Positions 17,733 through 26,854 of a DNA stretch of 64,000 nt are shown here, piece after piece. The stretch's first letter is position 1. Every line of letters starts with the position of its first letter. Made by a program: the position numbers and the translations under genes. Origin of the DNA: Rathayibacter sp. Leaf185 (GTDB lineage: Bacteria; Actinomycetota; Actinomycetes; Actinomycetales; Microbacteriaceae); contig NZ_LMPP01000001.1 of assembly GCF_001423885.1 (NCBI RefSeq), forward strand, positions 597,543 through 661,542, in the 5' to 3' direction. The notes below the pieces were generated by a model. That model was not told where the DNA came from. It worked only from the letters and a program-made list of their open reading frames with translations, and made no database searches.

Positions 17733-18635
17733 TCAGCCCTTGCGCTGCAGGCGGTACCGGATCGGCGGCACCCCGTGCACCGAGGTGAACTGGCGCGCGA
17801 AGTAGAACGGATCGGCGTAGCCGACGCGGGCGGCGATCTGCGCGACGGGCAGGTCGGTGGTGTCGAGCAGCTCGCGCGCCCGCGACATGCGCAGCTGCGT
17901 CTGGTACTTCAGCGGCGACGATCCGGTCTCCTGGCGGAACCGGGCGGCGAAGTGCGACGGGCTGAGCCGCGCCATCCGCGCGAGATCGCCGATCGAGATC
18001 TGGTCGGTGACGTGCTGGCGGAGGTACTCGATCGCCTGGTCGATCGCCGAGACACGCGGCGCTCCGGCCGTGCGCTCGGAGCAGAGCAGGGCCATCAGGT
18101 GCCAGGCGGCTCCCGAGGCGGCCAGCGTGCTCGCGAAGGTCTGGTCGCGCTCCATGGCCTGCACGACCTCCTCGACGAGGGCGACGATGCGGTACGTGTC
18201 CGAGAGCTCGCGGACCGGAGCGGTCGCCGTCACTCCCGCCACCCGGAGGAACTCGGCGAGGTCGCGGCCGACCACGTGCAGCCACCAGAGCGTCCAGGGG
18301 GCGGCGGTGTCGGCTCCGTACGAGTGCGGGGTGCCGGGCGGCACGATGACGACCTGGCCGGCCTGCACGGGATGCCTCACCCCGTCGATCTCGCACCAGC
18401 CGGAGCCGCGGGTGCAGACGAGGATGACGCACTGCGCGACCCCCTCGCGCCGCGTCATCCCGTGCGCTCGCGCCTCCGGGAAGTAGCCCGCGTCGGTGAC
18501 CACCAGGTGGGAGGCGCCGGGGCTGGCGAGCGCCGCCTTGACGCGCGGACGCGGCATCACCAGCAGCCGCTGCCCGGGGAAGCCGTCTTCGATCACCATT
18601 CCGCCAGCCTGGCGCACGATCGTCGTTTCGTCCAT
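17733..18635 (-). CDS. AraC family transcriptional regulator
   Basis: A 300-residue regulator with an N-terminal cupin-type sugar-sensing domain (VQAGQVVIVPPGTPHSY) and a C-terminal pair of HTH motifs (ISIGDLARMARLSPSHFAAR and the second at VAQIAARVGYADPFYFARQF). It is placed between the galactoside importer and the DUF5107 gene, convergent with the first and divergent from the second. That position fits an activator of one or both in response to a galactoside. Confidence 0.9.
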   Translation of the reverse strand: MDETTIVRQAGGMVIEDGFPGQRLLVMPRPRVKAALASPGASHLVVTDAGYFPEARAHGMTRREGVAQCVILVCTRGSGWCEIDGVRHPVQAGQVVIVPPGTPHSYGADTAAPWTLWWLHVVGRDLAEFLRVAGVTATAPVRELSDTYRIVALVEEVVQAMERDQTFASTLAASGAAWHLMALLCSERTAGAPRVSAIDQAIEYLRQHVTDQISIGDLARMARLSPSHFAARFRQETGSSPLKYQTQLRMSRARELLDTTDLPVAQIAARVGYADPFYFARQFTSVHGVPPIRYRLQRKG

Positions 18636-18691
18636 GCAGGCCGCCGGATCGGTCGTTCCGCCTGCCTGCGGCCTGTTCTTACGATGAGCGC

Positions 18692-21600
18692 ATGCTCACC
18701 GCCGAGTCGACCCTGATCCTCCCGCCCGTCCCCGCCGACCAGGCCGATGCCGCGGTCGCGGTGTGGACGGAGCCGCTGCTGATCGACACCTACCTGCCGG
18801 GCGAGCCGGACCGCTATCCCGCGTTCCTCGACTCCCGCGTCTACCAGGGCTCGTCGGGGCGGGTGTTCCCCCTCCCGTTCCACGAGCGGATCGCGGCCGA
18901 GAAGGCGCCGCACTCGTGGGACGCGGTGCACCTCGAGAACCGCTGGCTGCGGCTCGTGGTGCTGCCGCAGCTCGGCGGCCGCCTGCACATCGCCTACGAC
19001 AAGAGCGCCGACTACGACGTCTTCTACCGCAACAACGTCATCAAGCCGGCGCTGGTCGGGCTCGCCGGGCCGTGGATCTCGGGCGGGATCGAGTTCAACT
19101 GGCCGCAGCACCACCGTCCCGCCACGTTCCTCCCGACCGACGTCTCGATCGAGCATGAGGACGACGGCTCCGTGACGGTCTGGTGCTCCGACCACGATCC
19201 CTTCGCGCGGATGAAGGGCATGCACGGCATCCGCCTCCGCCCCGACTCGTCGCTGATCGAGGCGCGCGTGCGCCTGTTCAACCGCAGCGAGGAGGTGCAG
19301 ACCTTCCTCTGGTGGGCGAACGTCGCGGCGGCGGTGAACGACGACTACCAGTCGTTCTTCCCCACCGACGTCGAGTACGTGGCCGACCACGCCAAGCGCG
19401 CGGTGGTCTCGTTCCCGCGAGTCGAGGGCGAGTACTACGGAGTCGACTACCCCGCCCGCGTCGACGCGGAGCATCCGGATGCGGATCGGCTCGACTGGTA
19501 CCGCAACATCCCCGTGCCGACCTCGTACATGGTCACGCAGACGGCCGACGCCTTCTTCGGCGGCTACGACCACGGCCGCCGTGCAGGATTCGTGCACTGG
19601 GCCGACCGCGCGATCTCGCCCGGCAAGAAGCAGTGGACCTGGGGCGATGCTCCGTTCGGCCACGCCTGGGACGCGAACCTCACCGACGGCGACGGCCCCT
19701 ACGTCGAGCTGATGGCCGGCGTGTACACCGACAACCAGCCCGACTTCTCGTTCCTCGCACCCGGCGAGACCAAGACCTTCAGCCAGTACTGGTACCCGAT
19801 CACCGAGATCGGGCCGGCGCAGCAGGCGACGCGCGACGCGGCCCTCCGGCTCGACCTCGTCGACGAGTCGGTGCTGCGGGTCGGCGTGGCCGTCACGGCG
19901 GTCCGCTCCGGTCTCGAGATCGTGGTCAGCCCAGTCGCGGGCAGCGCCGTCGCGGGCAGCGCCCTCGCGCCCTCGCTGCACGACGCGGCGCCCGGCTCCC
20001 CGGTGGTCGTCGATCTCGCGCTGCCGCCGGGCGTGCGGCTCGCCGATCTCGTGGTGGAGGTGCGCCACGGCGGGCGTCTGCTGGTCGCCGTTCCGGGATC
20101 CGCCGTCGAGCGCACCGAGCCGCGCGGTGAGGCGCCCGCGCCCGCGGTCGCACCGCCGAGACCCGCCGAGGTCGGCACCGTCGAGGAGCTCTTCCTGATC
20201 GGGCAGTACCTCGAGCAGTACCGGCACGCCACCCGATCGCCCGAGCCGTACTGGGAGGAGGCGCTGCGCCGCGATCCCTGCGACCTGCGCAGCAACGTCG
20301 CCCTGGCCGCGCGCCGCCACGGGGCCGCTCGGTACGAGGAGGCGCTCGCGCTCCTCCGCACCGCCCTCGCGCGCCAGCTCGCCTGGGCGCCGAACCCGGC
20401 CGACGGCGAGGCGCACTACCGTCTCGGCCTCACCCTGCGCCGCCTCGGCCGCGTGACGGAGGCGGCGGAGGCGTTCGCGAAGTCCGCCTGGAACTCCGCG
20501 TGGGTCGCCCCCGCCTCGCTCGCCCTCGCCCGTCTCGTCGATCCGGCGCGCGCGGAGGAGCTGCTGCGCACGGTGCTGCGGCACGACGTCGAGAACCTGC
20601 AGGCCCGCGATCTGCTGGCGCTCAGCCTCCGCGCCCTGGGCCGCGCGGAGGAGGCCGAGCGCCTCCTCGCCGAGACGCTCGCGATCGACCCGCTCGATCA
20701 GTGGGCGCGGCACCTGGCGGGCGAGCCGCTCACCGCCGATGCGCCGACGCTGCTCGACGTCGCCCTCGAGTACGCGTCGGCGGGGTACGCGGAGGAGGCG
20801 CTCGAGGTCCTCGACCTGGCGGACGGCTCGGTCACGGCGCTCGGCCAGGTGAACGTCGCTCCGCTGATCGCGTACCACCGCGCGGCACTGCTCGGCCGAG
20901 CCGTCGACGTCGGCCACCGCGACGCCACCCACTGCCTCCCCTCGCGGCTCGACGACATCGCGGTGCTCGAGGAGGCGGTGGCGCGCGACCCGCGAGACGG
21001 CCTCGCCTGGTCGCTGCTCGGCAGCTGGTACTACGACCGCGGTCGAGGCTCCGACGCGATCGACGCCTGGCGCGCGGCACTCGAGTGCGACCTCGACGAC
21101 TCCGCCGCAGCGCTCGTCGAGCGCAACCTCGGCGTCGCCGCCTACAACGTGCTGCACGACCCGGATCTCGCCGCGCGCCACTACGCCTCCGCCCGCCGCC
21201 GCCTCCCCGACGACGCCCGGCTGCTCTTCGAGGCCGACCAGCTCGCCGAGCGCCGCGGCGAGAGTGCCGCGACCCGCCTCGCGACCCTGGAGGCGCGGCC
21301 CGCACTCGTCGAGGAGCGCGACGACCTCAGCGTCGTCTCGGCGCGGCTGCTGACGGCCGTCGGCCGGCACGACGAGGCGCTGCGGGCGCTGGCGTCGCGC
21401 CGCTTCCAGCCCTGGGAGGGCGGCGAGGGCCAGGTGCTCGGCGCCTGGGACGACGCCTCCCTCGCCGCGGCGCGTGCGGCCGGGGATCCCGAGACCGCGC
21501 GCTCGCTCGTGCTGGCCGCGCTGACGCCTCCGCCGACCCTCGGTGAGGCCCGGCACACCCTCGCGACGACGGCCGAGCTGCACCTCGCCCTCGGCGACGC

Positions 21601-21958
21601 GCTCGCGGCGTGCGGCGACACCGAGGGCGCGCGCGCCGCCTGGACGGAGTCGTCGCGCGCGACCGGCGACTTCGCGGGGATGGCCGCCCAGCCGTTCACC
21701 GAGCGCAGCGCCGCGGCGATCCTCGCCCTGGCCCGCCTCGGCGACGAGCGGGCCGCCGCCGAGGTCCTCGACCGTTTCGAGGCGTTCGTCGACGAGCTCG
21801 CAGTCACCCCCGGCGAGGTCGACTACTTCGCGACCTCGCTGCCGACGATGCTGCTGTTCCACACCGATCCGCAGCAGCTCCGCGACGCCGAGGTGGCCCG
21901 CCTGCGCCGGGTCGTCGCCGGCCTGCGCGAGTCGCTGCCCGTGCGCGACCTGCCGTGA
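18692..21958 (+). CDS. DUF5107 and TPR-repeat protein
   Basis: A 1088-residue cytoplasmic protein. Residues about 20-390 form a DUF5107 module, a beta-sandwich related to galactose mutarotases (LRLVVLPQLGGRLHIAYDK, GIEFNWPQHH, and a family-typical HWADRAISPGKKQWTWG). A mixed linker follows, then TPR-type helical repeats from about residue 480 to the end (for example LGRAEEAERLLAETLAIDPL). No signal peptide is seen. The ATG has no ribosome site, but TACGAT lies six bases upstream, which fits a leaderless start. Coupled to the DUF4380 gene by a GTGA overlap. The family is found in sugar loci and probably acts on or senses glycosides, but a reaction cannot be assigned from sequence. Confidence 0.85.
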   Translation: MLTAESTLILPPVPADQADAAVAVWTEPLLIDTYLPGEPDRYPAFLDSRVYQGSSGRVFPLPFHERIAAEKAPHSWDAVHLENRWLRLVVLPQLGGRLHIAYDKSADYDVFYRNNVIKPALVGLAGPWISGGIEFNWPQHHRPATFLPTDVSIEHEDDGSVTVWCSDHDPFARMKGMHGIRLRPDSSLIEARVRLFNRSEEVQTFLWWANVAAAVNDDYQSFFPTDVEYVADHAKRAVVSFPRVEGEYYGVDYPARVDAEHPDADRLDWYRNIPVPTSYMVTQTADAFFGGYDHGRRAGFVHWADRAISPGKKQWTWGDAPFGHAWDANLTDGDGPYVELMAGVYTDNQPDFSFLAPGETKTFSQYWYPITEIGPAQQATRDAALRLDLVDESVLRVGVAVTAVRSGLEIVVSPVAGSAVAGSALAPSLHDAAPGSPVVVDLALPPGVRLADLVVEVRHGGRLLVAVPGSAVERTEPRGEAPAPAVAPPRPAEVGTVEELFLIGQYLEQYRHATRSPEPYWEEALRRDPCDLRSNVALAARRHGAARYEEALALLRTALARQLAWAPNPADGEAHYRLGLTLRRLGRVTEAAEAFAKSAWNSAWVAPASLALARLVDPARAEELLRTVLRHDVENLQARDLLALSLRALGRAEEAERLLAETLAIDPLDQWARHLAGEPLTADAPTLLDVALEYASAGYAEEALEVLDLADGSVTALGQVNVAPLIAYHRAALLGRAVDVGHRDATHCLPSRLDDIAVLEEAVARDPRDGLAWSLLGSWYYDRGRGSDAIDAWRAALECDLDDSAAALVERNLGVAAYNVLHDPDLAARHYASARRRLPDDARLLFEADQLAERRGESAATRLATLEARPALVEERDDLSVVSARLLTAVGRHDEALRALASRRFQPWEGGEGQVLGAWDDASLAAARAAGDPETARSLVLAALTPPPTLGEARHTLATTAELHLALGDALAACGDTEGARAAWTESSRATGDFAGMAAQPFTERSAAAILALARLGDERAAAEVLDRFEAFVDELAVTPGEVDYFATSLPTMLLFHTDPQQLRDAEVARLRRVVAGLRESLPVRDLP

Positions 21959-22881
21959 TCGTCGAGTCGCGAGGCGACGACCTGCCGCTGCTCGCCGTCA
22001 CCACACCCGATCTGGCGCTGGTGTTCGCGCCGAGCTGCGGCGGGCGCCTCCTCTCGCTGGTCGTGGACGGGCGGGAGCTGCTCTGGCGGAACCCGGAGCT
22101 GGTCTCCGCGACGCTGACCCCGATCGTGCCGGTCGCCGCGTGGCCGGCCGGGACCGCAGGCATGTCGAGCTGGGCGAACCTCGGCGGTTCGAAGACCTGG
22201 CCCGCGCCGCAGGGCTGGTCGGGGCCCGGCGAGTGGGCGGGGCCCCCCGATCCGGTGCTCGACTCGGGGGCCTGGGCGTCCGAGTGGACGCGGGAGCCGT
22301 CGTCGGTCGAGGTGGTGCTGACGAGCCCGGACGATCCGCGCTCCGGCCTCCGCGTGACGCGGCGCTTCACGATCCCGGCGACCGGATCGTCGTTCGGCGA
22401 GCGCGTGACGTTCGAGAACGTGTCGGCGACCGAGCGGAGGTGGGCGATCTGGGAGGTGTGCCAGGTCGCGACCGCTCCCGGCGGCGTCGTCGTGGTGCCG
22501 CACGATCACGATCCGCTCGAGCTCGACCTCGGCTCGTACGAGGGCGCGGTGTCGTCGTCCCTCGAGGGCCGCGACGTCGTCCTGCCATTCGGCAGCGGAG
22601 TCGCGAAGCGCGGCTATCCGCGGGCCTCGGGATCCGTGCGGTACCGCGAGCCGGGCGGCGCCTCCCTCCGCCTCGCGACCGCCCCCGCACTTGAGGGCGA
22701 GTGGCCCGACGGCGGCTCGAAGGTGGAGGTCTGGTTGCAGCGGCCGACCGACGCGCCGATCGCCTCGCTCGAGGGCCTGCACCCGACCGCGCACCTGGTG
22801 GAGCTGGAGGTGCTCGGGCCACTGACCGTGCTGCCGCCCGGCGGACGCAGCGAGCTCGAGATCGCGTGGAGCGCCTCCTGA
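21955..22881 (+). CDS. DUF4380 / aldose epimerase-like protein
   Basis: A 308-residue protein with a galactose-mutarotase-like beta-sandwich (VFAPSCGGRLLSLVVDGRELLW, VTRRFTIPATGSSF, RWAIWEVCQV). The GTG start overlaps the stop of the DUF5107 gene by four bases, so both are made together and may work on the same sugar. It could be a mutarotase that speeds anomer exchange of the released galactose, or a sugar-binding relative. Catalytic His/Glu residues of classical GalM cannot be placed with certainty. Confidence 0.75.
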   Translation: MIVESRGDDLPLLAVTTPDLALVFAPSCGGRLLSLVVDGRELLWRNPELVSATLTPIVPVAAWPAGTAGMSSWANLGGSKTWPAPQGWSGPGEWAGPPDPVLDSGAWASEWTREPSSVEVVLTSPDDPRSGLRVTRRFTIPATGSSFGERVTFENVSATERRWAIWEVCQVATAPGGVVVVPHDHDPLELDLGSYEGAVSSSLEGRDVVLPFGSGVAKRGYPRASGSVRYREPGGASLRLATAPALEGEWPDGGSKVEVWLQRPTDAPIASLEGLHPTAHLVELEVLGPLTVLPPGGRSELEIAWSAS

Positions 22882-22916
22882 GGCGGCGGCTCGCGCCTGG
22901 AGCGCGGGGCCGCCTC
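22880..22916. terminator. Hairpin between convergent genes
   Basis: GAGGCGGC at 22880-22887 pairs with GCCGCCTC at 22909-22916 around a 21-base GC-rich loop. It lies directly at the stop of the DUF4380 gene, before the convergent gene ending at 22931. There is no T-run, so it may act by another route. Confidence 0.45.
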
Positions 22917-22930
22917 GGATTACGAGTGCG

Positions 22931-23293
22931 TCAGATCAGTTCGAGATCGAAGCCGACGTCGTAGTCGTAGTCGTACGCCTCCGCGTGGTCCGGGCCGTCC
23001 GCGAGACCGACGACGAGAGGGGCGCCGAGTCCCGCTGTCCGCGCGTCGATGTCGGCTCCCGTGTCCCCGCTTCGCGTCACCTCGTCGGGTCCGAGGACGC
23101 CGTGGACGGACAGCGGCACGCCGAGGCCGACGACGATCTGCACCTGCGACCGACTCTCCGGGTGCCCGGCGTCGTCGAGCGTCACGGTGCCCATCTCGCG
23201 GCGGTGCGCGAGGGCGAGGGAGTAGCGGATCACGGCGGCCGCGGTCTCGTTCTCGAGGTCGACGGACCCGCCGGTGTGGAACAGGGTCTTCAT
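22931..23293 (-). CDS. Hypothetical protein
   Basis: A 120-residue acidic protein without signal peptide or membrane span. The start ATG 23293 has AGAGGA seven bases upstream. The C-terminus is rich in Asp and Tyr (YDYDYDVGFDLEL). I do not recognise a domain. The ribosome site and codon pattern support a real gene. It stands alone, divergent from the VOC gene and convergent with the DUF4380 gene. Confidence 0.65.
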   Translation of the reverse strand: MKTLFHTGGSVDLENETAAAVIRYSLALAHRREMGTVTLDDAGHPESRSQVQIVVGLGVPLSVHGVLGPDEVTRSGDTGADIDARTAGLGAPLVVGLADGPDHAEAYDYDYDVGFDLELI

Positions 23294-23464
23294 GGCGACG
23301 TCCTCTGCTGATTCACGAACACGATTCAGCGCATCGAGGGCAGGGACGCGATCCGATGAGCCTAGGCTCCGGAGCTGTCACCACGCCATTCCGTCGACCG
23401 ACTCCGCTCGCGGAAACGAGCGGTTTCCTTGCCCTCGCGCCAGCGACGGCGGAGTGTGGGCCGC

Positions 23465-23857
23465 ATGAGCCTCTTCATCAGCTGCCCGGTCGAGAGCGTC
23501 GAGCGCGCGACCGCCTTCTACACCGCCCTCGGCTGGACCATGAACGCCGAGATGTCGGGCGAGAACGCGGCGTGCTTCGCGATCGCACCCGACCAGTACG
23601 TCATGCTCGGCAGTCGCGAGATGTACGCGAGCGTCGGCGGTACCGAGGACCTGATCGGCGGACCCGGCACCCCCTCGAAGGTCACCGTCTCGTTCGACCT
23701 CGGCAGCCGCGAGGCGGTCGACGAGTTCGTCGAGCGCGCCCGCGCCGCCGGCGGGCGTGTCGGCGACACCGACGACTACCCCTTCATGTACCAGCGGCAG
23801 TTCGACGACCTCGACGGCTACCACTACTCGCCCTTCTGGATGAAGCCGAGCCCCTGA
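23465..23857 (+). CDS. VOC (glyoxalase/bleomycin-resistance fold) protein
   Basis: A 130-residue single VOC domain with the typical opening (SLFISCPVESVERATAFYTA) and paired beta-alpha-beta-beta-beta units. The closing segment FDDLDGYHYSPFWM matches the family, which includes metal-dependent lyases, dioxygenases and antibiotic-binding proteins. Substrate unknown. ATG 23465 is preferred over an in-frame upstream start because the conserved domain begins there. A TAGGCT box at 23362-23367 may be its promoter -10. Confidence 0.85.
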   Translation: MSLFISCPVESVERATAFYTALGWTMNAEMSGENAACFAIAPDQYVMLGSREMYASVGGTEDLIGGPGTPSKVTVSFDLGSREAVDEFVERARAAGGRVGDTDDYPFMYQRQFDDLDGYHYSPFWMKPSP

Positions 23858-23918
23858 GCGGAGGCGAGCCGGCAGCCCCGCTGGTCGAGCAGCCACCGCC
23901 TGAGGCGTATCGAGTCCC

Positions 23919-24674
23919 CTACGAGCGCCGGAGGTCCGGTCCGAGGCCGGCCTGCAGGCGCAGCCCGTCGAGCAGCAGATCGAGTCCGGAGCGGAACACG
24001 TCGATGTCGTCGTGCGTCGCCATCTCGTCGGCGACCTGGTGGTAGAAGGGGAACGCCTCCGGGTCGAGATCCCGCCACCGGTCGGCGAGCACGGCCAGGA
24101 ACTCCAGCCGCTCCAGCCCGCTCTCGAGGAACTCCTTGGGCGGCGGCTGCGCGAGATCGACGGCGACGCCGACGACGTAGCTCACGATCGACGACGCCGC
24201 GTGGAAGCGCTGCCGTGGCGTCAGGTCCAGCGTCAACAGCTGCTGGCCGATCCGCTCGTACATCGCCATCGAGTTCGGCAGCAGCCCGTTGTTGCGGAGC
24301 ATGAACTGGCCGAACCACGGCCGGCGCACGAACTCGTCGAACAGCGCAACGGCGATGGCGCGGACGTTCGCCACCGGGTCGGGCCCATGGGTGAGCGGTT
24401 CGCTCTCCTCGAGGACCCGGCCCATCACCTCCTCGGTCGCGCGATCGAGCAGCTCCTCGCGGCTGGCGACGTACCAGTAGATGCTCGCCACGCCTCCGCC
24501 GAGCCGCGCCGCGAGCGCCCGGAAGGTCAGTGCGGGCTCGCCCGATTCGTCGAGGATCGCGATGGCCTCCCCCAGCACCGTGTCGAGCGAGTGCGACGCC
24601 CGCTGACGGCCCCGGGCACGGGTCGGACGAGCGCGCTCGGTCTCCGTCGATCGATCTGCAGCCATGCCTTGCAT
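23919..24674 (-). CDS. TetR family repressor
   Basis: A 251-residue repressor with an N-terminal TetR HTH (LTFRALAARLGGGVASIYWYV) and a C-terminal domain of the TetR_C_1 type, as in regulators of drug efflux. It is divergent from a DHA2 exporter. Three copies of a palindromic motif (CGAACG-N-CGTTCG) lie between the two starts, so it most likely represses both genes and is released by an exported compound. Start could be ATG 24674 or ATG 24665. Neither has a strong ribosome site. Confidence 0.92.
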   Translation of the reverse strand: MQGMAADRSTETERARPTRARGRQRASHSLDTVLGEAIAILDESGEPALTFRALAARLGGGVASIYWYVASREELLDRATEEVMGRVLEESEPLTHGPDPVANVRAIAVALFDEFVRRPWFGQFMLRNNGLLPNSMAMYERIGQQLLTLDLTPRQRFHAASSIVSYVVGVAVDLAQPPPKEFLESGLERLEFLAVLADRWRDLDPEAFPFYHQVADEMATHDDIDVFRSGLDLLLDGLRLQAGLGPDLRRS

Positions 24675-24679
24675 CTTAC

Positions 24680-24732
24680 CGAACGCCGTTCTATGTTAAC
24701 GAACGTCGTTCGATAGTCGTACGACGTTCGAT
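24680..24732. promoter_or_regulatory. TetR operator cluster
   Basis: Three related sites between the divergent repressor and exporter genes: CGAACGCCGTTCT at 24680-24692, the perfect odd palindrome CGAACGTCGTTCG at 24700-24712, and ACGACGTTCGAT at 24721-24732 with one intact half. The first two repeat at 20 bp, about two helical turns. Repression of both genes from one array is expected. Confidence 0.8.
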
Positions 24733-24745
24733 AGAGAGGTCCGCG

Positions 24746-26224
24746 ATGAGCGCGCTCACGATCAGCCCCACCAAGCCCCCGGCCTACACCTCGCTGCGCG
24801 CCGCAGCACTCCCTCTGGCCGCTCTCTGCCTGGCCTTCTTCGTCGAGATGGTCGACAACACCCTGCTCTCGATCGCCCTGCCCACGATCGGCCGCTCGCT
24901 CGACAGCGGCACGGCGGGACTGCAGTGGGTGACGGGCGCCTACTCCCTCACCTTCGGCGGACTGCTGCTGACCGCGGGGTCTGCCGCCGACCGGTTCGGG
25001 CGACGTCGCGTGCTGCTGAGCGGCCTCGCGGCCTTCGGCCTGATCAGCCTCGCCGTCGTGTTCGTCACCGACATCGGCCACCTCATCGCCCTGCGCGCGG
25101 TGCTCGGAGGCGCTGCCGCTGCCATGGCCCCCGTCACGATGTCGCTGATCTTCCGCCTCTTCGACGACGAGAAGCTGCGGATGCGCTCCATCACGATCGT
25201 CATGATCGTCGGCATGTCCGGGTTCGTCCTCGGTCCGATCCTGGGCGGGACGGTCCTCAGCCAGTTCAGCTGGCAGTGGCTCCTCGTCATCAACGCGCCC
25301 ATCGCCCTGATCGCCTGGATCGGCGTCCGCATGGGCGTGCCGCCCGACCGGCGCGCCGACCTCACCTCCGAGCGGCTCGACCTGCCCGGTGCGGCCCTCA
25401 CCGTCGCCGCGATCGGGCTCGGCTGCTACACCCTCACCAGCGGAGTGCAGGACGGCTGGTTCTCGCTCGTCACCCTGGCCTGCGCGGTCGGGACGGTCGC
25501 CGCGGTCGTCGGATTCCTCCTCCGGGAGCGCCGTGCGACCTCGCCCATGATCGACCTCGCGATCTTCCGCACCGGACCGGTCCGGGGTGCGGCGCTCACG
25601 CAGCTCGCGGCCTCGGTTGCGTTCGCCAGCGTGCTGTTCGGGCTGATCCTGCACTTCCAGTACGCCTACGGCTGGAGCCCGATGCAGGCCGGTCTCGCGA
25701 ACCTGCCCATCATCGTCACGATGATCGCCGCGACTCCGATCGCCGAGCAGCTCGCCGCCCGCCTCGGCCACCGGATGGCCTGCCTCGTCGGCACCGGACT
25801 GCTGGTGGGCGCACTGCTCGGCATGGCCTGGGCGGTCGAGCACGGCTACCTCGCGATCGCCGCGATGATGATCGTGCTCACGATCGGACTGCGCACGATC
25901 ATGACCATCTGCGCGGTCGCTCTCGTCGAGGCGATGGACGAGAACCGGACCTCGATCGGCGCCGCCCTCAACGACACGTCGCAGGAGCTCGGCACCAGCC
26001 TCGGCACGGCCGTCGTCGGCACCCTCATCGCCGCCCTCGTCACCAAGAGCCTCCCGGCCGGCGCGTGGAGCTCCGACCTCGTGCAGTCCTTCTTCGCCGG
26101 CGAGCGGATCATCTACCTCGCCGTCGCCGTCCTCGTCGGCGTGATCGCCACGATCGGCTCGCTGTCCCTCACCGACTCGCGGGCCACGGAGGAGCCGACC
26201 GCTCCGGAGCACGCGGCGGCCTGA
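24746..26224 (+). CDS. MFS drug exporter, DHA2 family
   Basis: A 492-residue membrane protein, about 14 predicted spans, drug:proton antiporter type. The family motif A is seen as GSAADRFGRRRVLL and motif C near GMSGFVLGPILGG. An acidic residue in span 1 (FVEMVDNTLLSIALP) matches the EmrB/QacA group. The AGAGG ribosome site lies about seven bases before ATG 24746. Control by the divergent TetR protein is indicated by the operators at 24680-24732. The exported compound is not predictable. Confidence 0.92.
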   Translation: MSALTISPTKPPAYTSLRAAALPLAALCLAFFVEMVDNTLLSIALPTIGRSLDSGTAGLQWVTGAYSLTFGGLLLTAGSAADRFGRRRVLLSGLAAFGLISLAVVFVTDIGHLIALRAVLGGAAAAMAPVTMSLIFRLFDDEKLRMRSITIVMIVGMSGFVLGPILGGTVLSQFSWQWLLVINAPIALIAWIGVRMGVPPDRRADLTSERLDLPGAALTVAAIGLGCYTLTSGVQDGWFSLVTLACAVGTVAAVVGFLLRERRATSPMIDLAIFRTGPVRGAALTQLAASVAFASVLFGLILHFQYAYGWSPMQAGLANLPIIVTMIAATPIAEQLAARLGHRMACLVGTGLLVGALLGMAWAVEHGYLAIAAMMIVLTIGLRTIMTICAVALVEAMDENRTSIGAALNDTSQELGTSLGTAVVGTLIAALVTKSLPAGAWSSDLVQSFFAGERIIYLAVAVLVGVIATIGSLSLTDSRATEEPTAPEHAAA

Positions 26225-26236
26225 GCGGGAGCCGGC

Positions 26237-26854
26237 CTACCCCCGTCCTCGGAAGGTGACGATCGGCGCGACGACCGACCAGCCGAGGCTCTCGTAGAGC
26301 CGGCGCCCGCTGGCACTCGCCATCAGGAGGCCCGTCGTCGCGTCGTTCTCCGCCGCCCACGCGCCCAGGCCGGTCATGACGAGGGCGCCGAAGCCGCGTC
26401 GACGGAACTCGGGAACCGTCTCGATGCGATCGAACACGACGTCGCCTCCGCGCACCGCCGCCTGCCCGCGAGCGGCCGGCGCGCCCTCCACCTCGATGCG
26501 GGCATGCGCGACCCGCCCGTCCACCTCGATGCTCACGCGCTGCGGCACCTCAGCGGGCAGGATGCCGGCGGTCATCATGCGCTCGCCGCTCGTCACCGGG
26601 TCGAGGGCGGCCACCGCGGCGAGGTGCTGCGCATCGAGGTCGCCGACGAGCGTCAGCCACACGTCCGGCGCGGTGGTGAGGGCCACCAGACGATGAAGCT
26701 CAGCGAGCGACGGCGCCGCACTGATGGACTCCCGCGATCGAGTGTCCGCCGCGACCTCGACCAGCCAGCCGTCGCCGTCGCGCCGGCCGAGCATCCGACG
26801 GGAGTCGCACCACCCCTCGACCCACCGGTCCACCAGGGCGCTCGTCACGCTCAT
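26237..26854 (-). CDS. GNAT N-acetyltransferase
   Basis: A 205-residue protein whose C-terminal half is a GNAT domain. It shows FDRIETVPEFRRRGFGALVM, the Q/R-x-x-G-x-G/A acetyl-CoA loop, and the closing SGRRLYESLGW. The N-terminal half is a family-specific extension. GGAGGA lies directly before ATG 26854, and the start overlaps the stop of the immunity-like gene upstream (ATGA), so the two are cotranscribed. Substrate unknown. Confidence 0.87.
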   Translation of the reverse strand: MSVTSALVDRWVEGWCDSRRMLGRRDGDGWLVEVAADTRSRESISAAPSLAELHRLVALTTAPDVWLTLVGDLDAQHLAAVAALDPVTSGERMMTAGILPAEVPQRVSIEVDGRVAHARIEVEGAPAARGQAAVRGGDVVFDRIETVPEFRRRGFGALVMTGLGAWAAENDATTGLLMASASGRRLYESLGWSVVAPIVTFRGRG

